DNA of 64,000 bases, taken from Natronorubrum halalkaliphilum (GTDB taxonomy: Archaea > Halobacteriota > Halobacteria > Halobacteriales > Natrialbaceae). Positions 45,546-54,907 of this stretch are shown here, piece by piece. The position numbers were made by a program, and so were the translations under genes. Under the pieces are notes generated by a model. The model was given only the letters and a program-made list of their open reading frames with translations, was not told where the DNA came from and searched no databases. The number at the start of each line of letters is the position of its first letter. The first letter of the stretch is position 1. The stretch lies in assembly GCF_009834785.1 (NCBI RefSeq), contig NZ_WUYX01000019.1, positions 42,248-106,247 of the forward strand. The letters run 5' to 3'.

Positions 45546-48236
45546 ATGAGTATGGATACACCCGAACAGGACGAAGATGCAGCGACCGCCGAGCCGACTC
45601 TCGAGGGCGGCTACGATCCCGAGGAAGTCGAGACGCGCTGGCAGCAGCGCTGGATCGACGAGGAGATCTACGCCTACGAGAGCGACCCCGAACGGGACCC
45701 GAACACGACCTACGCGATCGACACGCCGCCGCCGACGGTCTCGGGCAGCCTGCACATGGGCCACCTCTACGGCTCGACGCTGCAGGATTTCGCCGCGCGA
45801 TTCCAGCGGATGCACGACGGCGACGTGCTCTTCCCGTTCGGCTACGACGACAACGGCATCGCCAGCGAGCGACTGACCGAGGAGGAACTGGACATCCGCC
45901 ATCAGGACTACGAGCGCCGCGAGTTCCAGGAACTCTGTCGAGAGGTCTGCGAGGAGTACGAAGGCGAGTTCACGGAAAAGATGCAGAACCTGGGCTGTTC
46001 GATCGACTGGAACAGCACCTACAAGACGATCGAACCGCGCGTGCAGCGCATCTCACAGCTTTCCTTCCTCGACCTCTACGAGAACGGTCGCGAGTACCGC
46101 AAGAAGGCGCCCGCGATCTGGTGTCCCGACTGCGAGACGGCGATCTCACAGGTCGAGACCGAGGACGACGAGCGCCACTCCCACTTCAACGACATCGCGT
46201 TCGAATTGGTCGGCGAAACGGCCCCCCGCGAGGAGTTCGTCATTTCGACGACGCGGCCCGAACTCATTCCGGCCTGCGTTTCCGTCTTCGTCCACCCCGA
46301 CGACGAGGAAAACCAGGATCTGGTCGGCGAGACCGCCCGCATCCCGATCTTCGGCCACGAGGTGCCGGTCATCGAAGACGAACGCGTCGACATGGAGAAA
46401 GGCAGCGGCGTCGTGATGTGTTGTACCTTCGGCGACCAGAACGACATCGAGTGGTACCAGGCCCACGACCTGCCGCTGCGCGTCGCCATCGACGAGTCCG
46501 CGACGATGACCGACCTCGCCGGCGACTACGAGGGGCTGTCCACCGAGGACGCCCGCGAGGCCATCGTCGAGGATCTGGACGCGGAAGGGTATCTGCGCGA
46601 CCGCTGGGAGATCACTCACGCCGTCGGCGTCCACGAACGCTGTGACACGCCCGTGGAGTACCGCGTCTCCAAGCAGTGGTACGTCGAAATTTTGGATCAC
46701 AAGGAGGAGTATCTCGAGGCCGGCCGCGAGATGGACTGGTACCCCGAGAAGATGTTCACCCGCTACAAACACTGGATCGAGGGCCTCGAGTGGGACTGGC
46801 TCATTTCCCGCCAGCGCGACTCGGGGATTCCGTTTCCGGTCTGGTACTGTGCGGACTGTGACACCGAGATCATGGCCGAGAAGGCGGAGCTTCCGGTCGA
46901 TCCCCTGAGCGACGAGCCGCCCGTCGACGCGTGTCCGGAGTGTGGCGGTGAGGAGTTCGAGCCCGAAGAGGACGTCTTCGACACGTGGGCGACCTCCTCG
47001 CTGACGCCCCTGATCAACGCGGGCTGGGACTGGGACGAAGAGCGCGAGACGTTCGAGATGGACAAGCCCGAACTCTACCCGTTCGACCTGCGGCCGCAGG
47101 GTCACGACATCATCTCGTTCTGGCTGTTCCACACCGTCGTCAAGTGCTACGAGCACACGGGCGAGGTGCCCTTCGACGCGACGATGATCAACGGCCACGT
47201 CCTGGACGAGAACCGCGAGAAGATGTCGAAATCGCGGGGCAACGTCGTCGAGCCGGACGAAGTGCTGTCGGAGTATCCCGTCGACGCTGTCCGGTTCTGG
47301 GCGGCCAGCGCCGCCGTGGGCGACGACTTCCCGTATCAGGAAAAGGACCTGACTGCGGGCGAGAAGCTCCTGCGCAAACTCTGGAACGCTTCCAAACTCG
47401 TCGACACCCTCGCGCCGCGCGACCCCGACGAGCCCGAAACGCTCGAGTCGATCGACCGCTGGCTGCTGGCTGAACTCGACGACGCCGTCGCGGATCTGAC
47501 CGCACACCTCGAGGAGTACGAGTTCGCCAAAGCCCGCGACCGCCTGCGAACGTTCTTCTGGAACACGTTCTGCGACGACTACCTCGAGATCGCCAAGACC
47601 CGTGAGGACAGCCCTTCGACCCAGTACGCGCTGCGAACCGCCCACCGGACGTTCCTCGAGCTGTGGGCGCCGTTCCTCCCCCACGTTTCCGAGGAGATCT
47701 GGCAGGCCATCTACAGTGACAGCGGGTCGCAAGACGGCGCGGACCTCGAGGAAACCAGCATTCACACCCGTGACTGGCCCAGTCCGCAGGGGTACGAAGC
47801 CGACCTCGAGGCCGGCGAGACCGCGATGGAGGTTATCTCCGCGCTTCGGCGCTACAAGAGCGAGAACCAGTTGCCGCTAAACGCCGACCTCGAGTCGGTC
47901 GCCGTTTACGGCCCCATCGAGGGCTTCGAAGAGGCCGTCCAGAACGTGATGCACGTCAGGGAGCTGACCGTCCTCGAGGACGAACCCGAAGTAACGACCG
48001 AGGTCGCCTCGATCGATCTCGACTACTCGACGCTCGGCCCCAGGTTCGGCTCGAAAGTCGGCGATATCGACGCCGGCATCGAGAGCGGCGAGTACGAAAT
48101 CGACGACGACGCCGGCGTGCTTCGTGTCGCCGGTGAAGAACTCGAGGACGACCTGTTCGAGGTCGAACTCGAGCGAAGCTATTCCGGTGAGGGCGAGATG
48201 ATCGAGACCGAGTCGGCGGTCGTCATCCTCGAGTAA
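45546..48236 (+). CDS. valS: Valyl-tRNA synthetase
   Basis: Charges tRNA-Val; 896 residues, class Ia. HIGH is PPPTVSGSLHMGHLYGS (about residues 62-78) and KMSKS is REKMSKSRGNVVEPDE (about 557-572). Cysteine pairs CPDC in WCPDCETA and CADC/CPEC in the central part suggest zinc binding. The editing domain (FVISTTRPELIPACVSVFVH) and anticodon-binding C-terminus are complete. The ATG at 45546 (or 45552) begins the conserved part. The transcript may have a long leader, since the best TATA box is almost 300 bp upstream. Confidence 0.95.
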   Translation: MSMDTPEQDEDAATAEPTLEGGYDPEEVETRWQQRWIDEEIYAYESDPERDPNTTYAIDTPPPTVSGSLHMGHLYGSTLQDFAARFQRMHDGDVLFPFGYDDNGIASERLTEEELDIRHQDYERREFQELCREVCEEYEGEFTEKMQNLGCSIDWNSTYKTIEPRVQRISQLSFLDLYENGREYRKKAPAIWCPDCETAISQVETEDDERHSHFNDIAFELVGETAPREEFVISTTRPELIPACVSVFVHPDDEENQDLVGETARIPIFGHEVPVIEDERVDMEKGSGVVMCCTFGDQNDIEWYQAHDLPLRVAIDESATMTDLAGDYEGLSTEDAREAIVEDLDAEGYLRDRWEITHAVGVHERCDTPVEYRVSKQWYVEILDHKEEYLEAGREMDWYPEKMFTRYKHWIEGLEWDWLISRQRDSGIPFPVWYCADCDTEIMAEKAELPVDPLSDEPPVDACPECGGEEFEPEEDVFDTWATSSLTPLINAGWDWDEERETFEMDKPELYPFDLRPQGHDIISFWLFHTVVKCYEHTGEVPFDATMINGHVLDENREKMSKSRGNVVEPDEVLSEYPVDAVRFWAASAAVGDDFPYQEKDLTAGEKLLRKLWNASKLVDTLAPRDPDEPETLESIDRWLLAELDDAVADLTAHLEEYEFAKARDRLRTFFWNTFCDDYLEIAKTREDSPSTQYALRTAHRTFLELWAPFLPHVSEEIWQAIYSDSGSQDGADLEETSIHTRDWPSPQGYEADLEAGETAMEVISALRRYKSENQLPLNADLESVAVYGPIEGFEEAVQNVMHVRELTVLEDEPEVTTEVASIDLDYSTLGPRFGSKVGDIDAGIESGEYEIDDDAGVLRVAGEELEDDLFEVELERSYSGEGEMIETESAVVILE

Positions 48237-48260
48237 GCGAGCCCTTCTCGAACGGCAACG

Positions 48261-48292
48261 GCCGGTATACCGGCTTTCGGCTCCGGAAGCCG
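48261..48292. terminator. Tandem hairpins after valS
   Basis: A 14-bp palindrome GCCGGTATACCGGC (48261-48274) overlaps a second stem with arms CGGCTT (48271-48276) and AAGCCG (48287-48292), 25 bp after the valS stop. Candidate terminator or 3' processing structure; no long T-run follows. Confidence 0.4.
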
Positions 48293-48602
48293 CATCTTGC
48301 CGGTCGAATAACGATCACAGGTCGTTCCGACCACTGAGTATCGGCATATACTCCTCGAAAGCCGTTTGCGGCCACTTCACACGCCGATACACGTACGCGC
48401 GGAGGTCTCGTCGGCATCGTTCGCAGTGAAACGCCGTATCGATCCGCTCCACGAACCCCAGGTTCGAACCGGATCGAGAATTGGACAGTAAGGCCGGTAG
48501 AAAAATCTCAAGATGAGTTATTCCCGGTCATTACCTGGACATTCAGGCGAACAGGACGAAAGTAACAAAACATTTATCGCTTCTGTGTTCCAACCGGAGG
48601 GT
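48293..48602. other. Stretch without recognised gene between valS and small wHTH gene
   Basis: About 310 bp with no credible coding frame. Contents seen: a GGTTCGAACC palindrome near 48463 (not part of a tRNA), and a promoter-like ACATTTATCG element at about 48567-48576 that fits a start near 48600 for the downstream gene. Confidence 0.5.
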
Positions 48603-48668
48603 GTGCTCTGCTGAAGTTGTTCCGAGCAGACGCGTTGCCCGCCGCCGTGTAAGCCGAGTACAGAGCAC
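48603..48668 (+). promoter_or_regulatory. 5' leader with mutually exclusive hairpins
   Basis: GTGCTCTG (48603-48610) is fully complementary to CAGAGCAC (48661-48668), which ends one base before the ATG at 48670. The same left segment can instead pair locally: TCTGCT (48607-48612) with AGCAGA (48625-48630). Only one pairing can form at a time. This is the arrangement of a translational switch; function inferred. Confidence 0.45.
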
Positions 48669-48669
48669 C

Positions 48670-49023
48670 ATGAAGACAGACACCGCAAACGTGGAGACCC
48701 CGAACGCTGATGCTAGCCTTTCGTCGAACACCGTCTTCGAACTCCTCCTCGAGGAGCGGCGCCGGTACGCGCTGTATTACCTCTCTCGAAAAGTGGGGGC
48801 AGTGAGCCTCGAAGAGATCGTCGAACGGATCGCACACACGGAAGGCGAACCGACGCGTGAACGCCTCGAAGAGATCGCCCTCGAGTTCCACCACAACCAC
48901 CTCCGGAAACTGGTCGATGCAGCCGTCCTGCAGTACGACTCGGAGACCGGAACGCTCGAACGTCGATCGGCTGCCCGAGTCCTCGACCCGTATCTCGAAC
49001 TCGCGTACGTCGACGACCTGTAG
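48670..49023 (+). CDS. Small wHTH-type protein (DUF7344-like)
   Basis: A 117-residue protein with the haloarchaeal DUF7344 pattern: VFELLLEERRRYALYYLSRK, then VSLEEIVERIAHTEG, and LEFHHNHLRKLVDAAVLQYD followed by DLEY-like SETGTLERRS. It is a predicted winged-helix DNA-binding domain without effector domain. The message likely begins near 48600 and carries an unusually long, folded leader for this organism, where most genes appear leaderless. Convergent with the DUF1405 gene (9-bp gap). Confidence 0.82.
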   Translation: MKTDTANVETPNADASLSSNTVFELLLEERRRYALYYLSRKVGAVSLEEIVERIAHTEGEPTRERLEEIALEFHHNHLRKLVDAAVLQYDSETGTLERRSAARVLDPYLELAYVDDL

Positions 49024-49032
49024 GGCCCGCTA

Positions 49033-49740
49033 TCAGCCCGAATCAGTGCCCACGGCTCGATTCCGGGCGGCTTCGTACTTTTTGACCCGCGTCGCCAGCG
49101 CGAGAAAGAGCGCGAGCAGCACGAACGTGACCTCGCCCGCGGCGATCACGCCGAGCGCGTCCGCACCGAGAAACATCGATTCGTCCCGCGGAACGGGAAT
49201 CGTCGTGTGGTGTGGCTCGCCGACGACCGGGATGAAATAGTCGACGACGAGGTTACTCGCGTACCAGACGAGCGCGACGGCAACGCCCCAGACGGGAAAG
49301 TCGGTAATCCGGTGGAGGACGAACGCCTGAACGACCATCGCGAGGTGACTCCAGAAGAGGAACTGGAACATCAACGGATGCAGATAGGCGTAGGCGTCGT
49401 AGAACGCGAGGAGCGTAAACGGGGTCCACAGTCCGAGGACGATGTTTCCGAAAAACGCCAGCGACGTCAGCCACGGCTGTTCGTAGCCGAGTTTCCACGC
49501 GGCGATCGCCAGCGCGATAAACAGCGTCGCGAGCGGGCTATCGGGCACCCAGGGCCACATTACGGTCGCGGTTTCGGCGAACTGCCCGGAGTAGTACCAG
49601 AAGCCGAAGGCCGTCCCCGCGAGGTTGATCGCCACGACGAGCCACGCAAAGCGCAGTCCGAGATCCTCGAGCGTCTTCGGAACGGGGGCGAGATACGTCG
49701 GTAGCGGGTCGCGGTCCGGCAGCCGGGTCGTCGCAGACAT
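49033..49740 (-). CDS. DUF1405 membrane protein
   Basis: A 235-residue protein with about six transmembrane helices: FAWLVVAINLAGTAFGFWYY, PLATLFIALAIAAWKLGY, LAFFGNIVLGLWTPFTLLAF, a His-containing MFQFLFWSHLAMVVQAFVLH, WGVAVALVWYASNLVVDYFI and ALGVIAAGEVTFVLLALFLA. These segments follow the DUF1405 (YpjA-like) pattern; function unknown. ATG 49740 fits the family start. The reading direction is away from pdxS. Confidence 0.82.
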   Translation of the reverse strand: MSATTRLPDRDPLPTYLAPVPKTLEDLGLRFAWLVVAINLAGTAFGFWYYSGQFAETATVMWPWVPDSPLATLFIALAIAAWKLGYEQPWLTSLAFFGNIVLGLWTPFTLLAFYDAYAYLHPLMFQFLFWSHLAMVVQAFVLHRITDFPVWGVAVALVWYASNLVVDYFIPVVGEPHHTTIPVPRDESMFLGADALGVIAAGEVTFVLLALFLALATRVKKYEAARNRAVGTDSG

Positions 49741-49752
49741 CGTTCGTCCGGC

Positions 49753-50098
49753 GTGACGAACGACACTCGCAAAACAGTAGCGGTTGGCGGCTCCCGCTGT
49801 GGCTGTCGTTTGCGCTCTCGTCGCGGGTGGCGGCGTGACGATCCCGGTTCGACGCGGGCGACTCGAGGTGATTCCGCCCGATGAACTGACTTCGCTCGCG
49901 GTCGTGCTCGCCTCACCGGTCGGTGCGAGTCTCGAGACCGGACTCGACCTGCGTGCCGAACTCGAGCGTTAGAACCGCCTGCTCGCGAGACTGTACGGCG
50001 CTCGAGTGCGGGTTCGGCTGTACGAGGAGAGTGCGTCGCGGAGCGGTGATCGAATCTCGCCATCGACCGGAACGAACACGCGTAAGTGCGATGGCTCC
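49753..50098 (+). pseudogene. Possible remnant of a small gene upstream of pdxS
   Basis: The 370-bp gap 49741-50110 holds fragmentary coding-like sequence. GTG at 49753 opens VTNDTRKTVAV; another frame from about 49784 reads VAVVCALVAGGG and ends at a TAG (49970-49972), after which the same frame continues NRLLARLYGARVRVRLYEES. The pieces could be one short membrane-helix plus coil protein broken by a frameshift and an amber codon, or chance. Low confidence. Confidence 0.25.
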
Positions 50099-50110
50099 TA
50101 ACCGCGCAGT

Positions 50111-51019
50111 ATGAGCGAAAACACCGATCTCGAGGAACTCCGACGCGGGACCGACCTCGTCAAGCGAGGGTTCGCCCGCATGCAGAAAGGCGGCGTCATC
50201 ATGGACGTCGTCAACAAAGAACAGGCCCGCATCGCCGAGGACGCCGGTGCGGTCGCCGTCATGGCGCTGGAAGCGGTCCCCGCGGACATCCGCAAGCGCG
50301 GCGGCGTCGCACGCATGGCCGACCCCGCGGACGTCGAGGAGATCGTCAACGAGGTTTCCATTCCGGTCATGGGGAAGGCTCGAATCGGCCACACGAAGGA
50401 AGCTCAGATCTTAGAGGCCGTCGGCGTCGACATGATCGACGAGTCTGAAGTTCTCACCCCGGCGGACGACGCCTACCACATCGACAAGCGCGACTTTACC
50501 GCGCCGTTCGTCTGCGGCGCCCGCAACCTCGGCGAAGCGCTCCGGCGCATCAACGAGGGCGCGGCGATGATCCGAACTAAAGGCGAGGCCGGCACCGGCG
50601 ACGTCAACCAGGCCGTCCACCACCAGCGGACGATCAAGGGCGCAATCCGCGAGTTGGAGGGCAAGAGCCACGAGGAACGGGAGGCCTACGCTCGCGAGAT
50701 CGAAGCGCCCGCGGAACTGGTCCACGAGACCGCCGAGATGGGGCGACTGCCGGTCGTCAACTTCGCCGCTGGCGGGATCGCGACGCCCGCCGACGCGGCG
50801 CTCATGATGCACCACGAGTGCGACGGCATCTTCGTGGGCAGCGGGATCTTCGGTGCCGAGAACCCGGTCGAGATGGGCGAGGCGATCGTCGAGGCGACGA
50901 ACAACTGGGACGATCCGGAGACGCTCACCGAGATCTCGAAGAACCTCGGCAAGAGCATGAAAGGCGACGCGAACGTCGACCTGCCCGACGAAGAGAAGAT
51001 GCAGGGACGGGGCGTCTAG
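50111..51019 (+). CDS. pdxS: Pyridoxal 5'-phosphate synthase, synthase subunit
   Basis: Makes PLP from ribose 5-phosphate, glyceraldehyde 3-phosphate and ammonia, the last delivered by PdxT, which is not in the window. The 302-residue TIM-barrel protein shows [20 protein letters not shown], the catalytic Lys region [26 protein letters not shown] and [21 protein letters not shown] 50111 gives full family length. Monocistronic. Confidence 0.95.
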   Translation: MSENTDLEELRRGTDLVKRGFARMQKGGVIMDVVNKEQARIAEDAGAVAVMALEAVPADIRKRGGVARMADPADVEEIVNEVSIPVMGKARIGHTKEAQILEAVGVDMIDESEVLTPADDAYHIDKRDFTAPFVCGARNLGEALRRINEGAAMIRTKGEAGTGDVNQAVHHQRTIKGAIRELEGKSHEEREAYAREIEAPAELVHETAEMGRLPVVNFAAGGIATPADAALMMHHECDGIFVGSGIFGAENPVEMGEAIVEATNNWDDPETLTEISKNLGKSMKGDANVDLPDEEKMQGRGV

Positions 51020-51069
51020 AGTCGCTCGCACTCGAGGCCGTCGCGACGGTTTCGTTTCTGTCTCCACCG

Positions 51070-51594
51070 CTATGTCTTCACGTCGATATCGCGACGTAGC
51101 AGATCGGAAACGACGGTCGCCAGCAGCGACAGCCAGAGGACACACAGGGCGAGACCGAGGACGACCGCCCAGTGAAATCGTATCGCGAGCGGTGCCAAGA
51201 GGAGGAACGGAATCGACAGCGGCAGGACGAGGATCGAAAACACGATTTCGACCCACAACGGGCCGACCCCGACGAATTCGGTCAGTGCCCACCCGAAAAC
51301 GACCGCGATCAGGAGACCGAACACCCGGAGCGCCGGGCCGCTGGGGCGAAGGATCCGCCGTCGGTACAATCCACCGGACTCGTTGGTACCACGTCGTGAA
51401 GTGATCAGGGCGACGACCATTGCAAACACGACCGATCCGATGATTGCGGCCCCGATGGAGGCCAGCAGTAGTTCGGTCGTGGGTTCCGTGTACGGCGGTA
51501 ACCGCTCGCTCGTCAGATTCCGGTTGAGATACCACACGGCCGGGAACAGCGCCACGAAAAACGGGACCACCATCGCGCGAACGAACCGGTTCAT
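51070..51594 (-). CDS. Small membrane protein, unknown function
   Basis: A 174-residue protein with four or five hydrophobic helices: AMVVPFFVALFPAVWYLN, LLASIGAAIIGSVVFAMVVA, a pair VFGLLIAVVFGWALTEFVGV and WVEIVFSILVLPLSIPFLLL, and WAVVLGLALCVLWLSLLATV. Short loop with Arg-rich TSRRGTNESGGLYRRRI. No domain recognised. It converges with pdxS (50-bp gap) and precedes another small membrane protein on the same strand. Confidence 0.65.
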   Translation of the reverse strand: MNRFVRAMVVPFFVALFPAVWYLNRNLTSERLPPYTEPTTELLLASIGAAIIGSVVFAMVVALITSRRGTNESGGLYRRRILRPSGPALRVFGLLIAVVFGWALTEFVGVGPLWVEIVFSILVLPLSIPFLLLAPLAIRFHWAVVLGLALCVLWLSLLATVVSDLLRRDIDVKT

Positions 51595-51685
51595 CCGTGT
51601 CTGTCACGTACCCCTTCCTGTCGAGTCCATAAAGTGTTGCTTCTCGAACGCCGGGTCAGTTTCCGTCGATCTCGAACGCCGTGGT

Positions 51686-52021
51686 TCACGATGTCCGTCG
51701 CACAACGGCCACAGCCGCGAGAAAGCCGAGGTACGCCAGTAGCGACCCACAGACGAACGAGAGGACGCTCGAGGGAGCGACGCGAGCACCGACTGCCACG
51801 CCGACGAGCGCGAGGATGACGGACACGAACTGGACGACGGGCCGTTCCCAGTACTCGCGAACGGTATCGGGATCCCGAAAGGCCACGAGTTCGAAGCCGA
51901 TCGTTCCGAGGCCGCCGATGACGATGGCCGGCCACCACACCGTCGCCTCGACGACGAGAAACGCGATTCCGGCGGCGACAAGAACGAGTACCGCGAGTCC
52001 GGCGTCGGTGCGTGTTCCCAT
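51686..52021 (-). CDS. Small membrane protein, unknown function
   Basis: A 111-residue protein with four hydrophobic segments (LAVLVLVAAGIAFLVVEATV, AIVIGGLGTIGFELVAF, VVQFVSVILALVGVAVGARV, VLSFVCGSLLAYLGFLAAVA). A polar loop RDPDTVREYWERP separates the second and third. Not recognised as a named family. It lies between thrB and the 174-residue membrane protein, all on the minus strand, and may share their transcript. Confidence 0.65.
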   Translation of the reverse strand: MGTRTDAGLAVLVLVAAGIAFLVVEATVWWPAIVIGGLGTIGFELVAFRDPDTVREYWERPVVQFVSVILALVGVAVGARVAPSSVLSFVCGSLLAYLGFLAAVAVVRRTS

Positions 52022-52059
52022 TGGGAGGACTCACTCGAGTGATGAGTGCGAATCGGCGA

Positions 52060-52941
52060 TCAGTCCCGGTACAGCCGCGCCCCCTCGCCGACGCGAGTCT
52101 GGTAGGCGCGGCTCTCGATGCCGACGCCGTCGAAGGCGTCGACCATCGATCCGGCGATGGCCCGCTGGTCGCGCTCGCGACAGACCGCGAGAATCCCCGG
52201 TCCGGCCCCGCTGACCGTGACGCCGGTCGCGCCCGCCTCGAGGGCCGCCTCGCGAACCTGCTCGTAGCCGTCGATCAGGGCGGTCCGCTGGGGCGTGACG
52301 ATGGCGTCGTTCATGCCGCGGCCGACGAGAACGGGATCGTTCCGTGTCATGCCGACGGTGAGCGTGGCGGCGTTGCCGACGGTGTCGACGACGTCCTCGA
52401 GGGGCGCCGAGTCGGGGACGACCCCGCGAGCGTCGCGCGTAGAGACGCTGGTCTCCGGAAGACAGGCGACGACCGGGATTTCGCTATCGACTTGCGTGAC
52501 GCCGTCGTCGGTAACGATGGTGAAACCGCCCAACAGCGAGGGGGCGACGTTGTCCGCGTGCGCTTCGCCGGAGACGAGCGCTTCGCCCTCCGCAGCGATC
52601 GGCACGAGTTCTTCCCGCGAAAGACCGCGAGCGTAAAGCGCGTTAAGCGCGAGGGCCGCACCGGCCGCGCTCGCAGCGGAGGAGCCCAGACCCGAGGACG
52701 GGCGCACACCCTTGTCGATCTTGATGTGTGCCGGTGCGTCGAGTGCGTCGGCGACTGCCCCGACGGTGTTCTGGTCCGGATCCTCCGGAATGTACTGGCT
52801 GCCGGCGCCGGTGACCGTAATTCGCGTTTCCGACGCGCGTTCGACTCGGATCACGTCGGCGGGCGACTCGAGGGCGACACCGAAGACGTCGAAGCCACTC
52901 CCGAGGTTCGCACTCGTCGCAGGTGCCCGCACGGTGAGCAT
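52060..52941 (-). CDS. thrB: Homoserine kinase
   Basis: Phosphorylates homoserine on the way to threonine. The 293-residue GHMP kinase starts MLTVRAPATSANLGSGFDVF, has the ATP-binding PSSGLGSSAASAAGAALAL (about residues 83-101) and the C-terminal GATGVTVSGAGPGILAVC. ATG 52941 begins the conserved block; the open frame to 53055 is extra. Threonine synthase is not in the window. It follows the acetyltransferase gene on the same strand. Confidence 0.94.
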   Translation of the reverse strand: MLTVRAPATSANLGSGFDVFGVALESPADVIRVERASETRITVTGAGSQYIPEDPDQNTVGAVADALDAPAHIKIDKGVRPSSGLGSSAASAAGAALALNALYARGLSREELVPIAAEGEALVSGEAHADNVAPSLLGGFTIVTDDGVTQVDSEIPVVACLPETSVSTRDARGVVPDSAPLEDVVDTVGNAATLTVGMTRNDPVLVGRGMNDAIVTPQRTALIDGYEQVREAALEAGATGVTVSGAGPGILAVCRERDQRAIAGSMVDAFDGVGIESRAYQTRVGEGARLYRD

Positions 52942-53018
52942 GCCGATTCCTTCCGAGACTGCAGGCAAAAAGGTAGCGGACCGCGTCGGTCCGCGGGGTG
53001 TCCGATCTGACGGTGGGG

Positions 53019-53594
53019 TCACGCCGACTGTATCGTCCGTTGCATCCGCAGACACTCGAGTTCTACGCCCTCTTCCATCTCGAGGGAGACCGTTTCGATC
53101 CCCTCGTACGCCCGATCCCGATAGAAGTCGATCGCGTTTCGCGACGCCGTTAACACGAGCGTCTCGAGGCCCTCCTCACGTGCGGCTGACTCGAGCGCTG
53201 CGAGAATCGTCCGACCGACGCCCTCGCGAGCGTGGTCGGGGTGAACGTAGACGGCCCCGATTTCGCCGGTCGACTCGTCGCGGTCGCTCGGCTTGCAGTC
53301 CAGCAGGCCGAAGCCGACGATTCCGTCGGCGGTGTCGGTGTTGGAACCGGCGTCGGGAGCAGTATCGTCGCCCGCGCCGCTGTCAGCGCCGTGTTCGCGT
53401 TCGGCCACGACGATCAGAAACCCCGGCTCCTCGAGCGGGTAGCGCTCCGGATGGACGTTCGAGAGCCACGCCCGAAGCTGTCGGTCCTCGTACTCGTCGC
53501 TGCCGAGTTCGCGAATCGAGGCCGCGTGCACGTCGGCGATCGACTCGGCGTCCGCCGACGCGGCCTCACGGACGGACACTCGAGGCCCCGTCAT
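53019..53594 (-). CDS. GNAT family N-acetyltransferase
   Basis: A 191-residue acetyltransferase. The acetyl-CoA binding motif A is IGAVYVHPDHAREGVGRTIL (about residues 120-139), followed by GLETLVLTASRNAIDFYRDR, the motif B tail. A flexible Asp/Gly/Ala-rich insert (about residues 73-98) interrupts the strand pair before motif A. Substrate unknown. The start at 53594 is two bases after the stop of the upstream 2-hydroxyacid dehydrogenase, so the two are probably co-transcribed. Confidence 0.87.
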   Translation of the reverse strand: MTGPRVSVREAASADAESIADVHAASIRELGSDEYEDRQLRAWLSNVHPERYPLEEPGFLIVVAEREHGADSGAGDDTAPDAGSNTDTADGIVGFGLLDCKPSDRDESTGEIGAVYVHPDHAREGVGRTILAALESAAREEGLETLVLTASRNAIDFYRDRAYEGIETVSLEMEEGVELECLRMQRTIQSA

Positions 53595-53596
53595 CT

Positions 53597-54526
53597 TCAG
53601 ACCACGCGATTGTGGAATTCCGCGTCGGAGTCGAGTCGCGAGACGTTCTTGCGGACGATTTCGCCGACGTCGCGGAAGTAGTCCCGCGTGTACGCCGCAC
53701 AGTGAGGCGAGACGATCACCTCGTCTAACTCCCACAACGGGGAGTTCTCGGGGAGCGGCTCCGCCTCGAAGACGTCCAGCGCCGCGCCGGCGATGGCATC
53801 CGACTCGAGCGCGTCGATCAGCGCCGGTTCGTCCACGACCGGCCCGCGGGCGACGTTGACGAAATACGCGTCCTCGCGCATGGTGTCGAACGCGTCGGCG
53901 TCGAAGAGATGCCGGGTATCGTCGGTCAGCGGGACGGTGACGATCACGAAATCGGCCTCCGCGATGGCCGCGTGCAGGTCATCGTTCGCGTAGATCGCCT
54001 CGAATCCGGGGACGGACTCGCTCGAGCGCCGAAGGCCCGTCATCTCCACCCCGAGCGAGCCGACGACCTCGGCGACACCGCGCCCGAGCGTGCCGGTTCC
54101 GACGACGCAGGCCGTTTTTCCCGGCAGCGTAAACGCCTCGTCCCACTCCGGCCGACTCCAGCGGCGCTCTTGCTGGTTCGCGACGTGATCGTGGAGCCGT
54201 CGGGAAAACGAGAGCAGGTAGCCCGCAACGGTTTCGCCGACGCTGCGGTCGTGGATTCCCGTGCTGTTGGTCAAGATCACGTCGTTGGCCTCGAAGGCGT
54301 CGAACGGGAACCGGTCGACACCCGCCTGAATCGAGTGGACCCAGTCCAGTTCGAGGAAGGCCTCGCGGTGCTCGAGGGTGACAGCGGCGTCGCAGGTCGC
54401 GATTTCGCCGTCGCCGATCACGTCGACGGGGGCCGGGAGGTCGGCGAGAAACGCCGCGAGTTCTGCGGGTGGAAACACCGCCTCGACCGAGTCGTGGACG
54501 CCGAGGCGCTCGAGTTCGAGTTGCAT
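53597..54526 (-). CDS. D-2-hydroxyacid dehydrogenase
   Basis: NAD(P)-dependent reductase of 2-ketoacids, 309 residues. The nucleotide-binding loop is VVGTGTLGRGVAEVVGSLG (about residues 139-157), the substrate-binding Arg is in FVNVARGPVVDEPAL, the Glu in DVFEAEPLPENSPL, and the catalytic His in VIVSPHCAAYT. DWVHSIQAGVDRFPFDAF is the usual substrate-domain motif. ATG 54526 gives family length. Paired with the acetyltransferase gene. Confidence 0.9.
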   Translation of the reverse strand: MQLELERLGVHDSVEAVFPPAELAAFLADLPAPVDVIGDGEIATCDAAVTLEHREAFLELDWVHSIQAGVDRFPFDAFEANDVILTNSTGIHDRSVGETVAGYLLSFSRRLHDHVANQQERRWSRPEWDEAFTLPGKTACVVGTGTLGRGVAEVVGSLGVEMTGLRRSSESVPGFEAIYANDDLHAAIAEADFVIVTVPLTDDTRHLFDADAFDTMREDAYFVNVARGPVVDEPALIDALESDAIAGAALDVFEAEPLPENSPLWELDEVIVSPHCAAYTRDYFRDVGEIVRKNVSRLDSDAEFHNRVV

Positions 54527-54907
54527 GTGCCGTGGGTACGGACGAAGCCGGGTTGAAGGTTTGTGTCACCGGTAGGGTAGCGCCGGTGGAGTTGCGGTTC
54601 GTTGGGGATCGGAACACACGTCGCTACGCGCCCGGCCGGTTCCCGCTCGCTGTACGGGACCCGTAACGAAGCCACGCCCCGTTCCGGACGGCCTGTTGAG
54701 ACTCGGTTCTGCCGTGTCACGCGCGTCGCGCGCCGATACGGAGAGTCGTTCGGATGTCCGGAGCCGACGGTCTGGCCCTCCTCGAGTATCCGCGTCGAAC
54801 AGAAAGCGGGTCAACTCGACGACGACATTTATTCTGAATTAATCCGATGGGTTCGCTGCTTGCCTCTCCATAACAAGGGTGCTGAGCCGATTTCGATACA
54901 CGATCAC
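54527..54907. other. 381-bp gap with promoter, no gene recognised
   Basis: Between divergent dehydrogenase and lipoprotein genes. A CATTTATTCTG element at about 54827-54837 is a plausible TATA box for the deacetylase-like gene, implying a leader of about 50 nt. I see no coding frame or strong repeat in the rest. Confidence 0.45.

Noticed and set aside
48455..48480. tRNA T-arm-like GGTTCGAACC
   Set aside because: It is a simple palindrome; no acceptor stem, D-arm or anticodon arm can be built around it.
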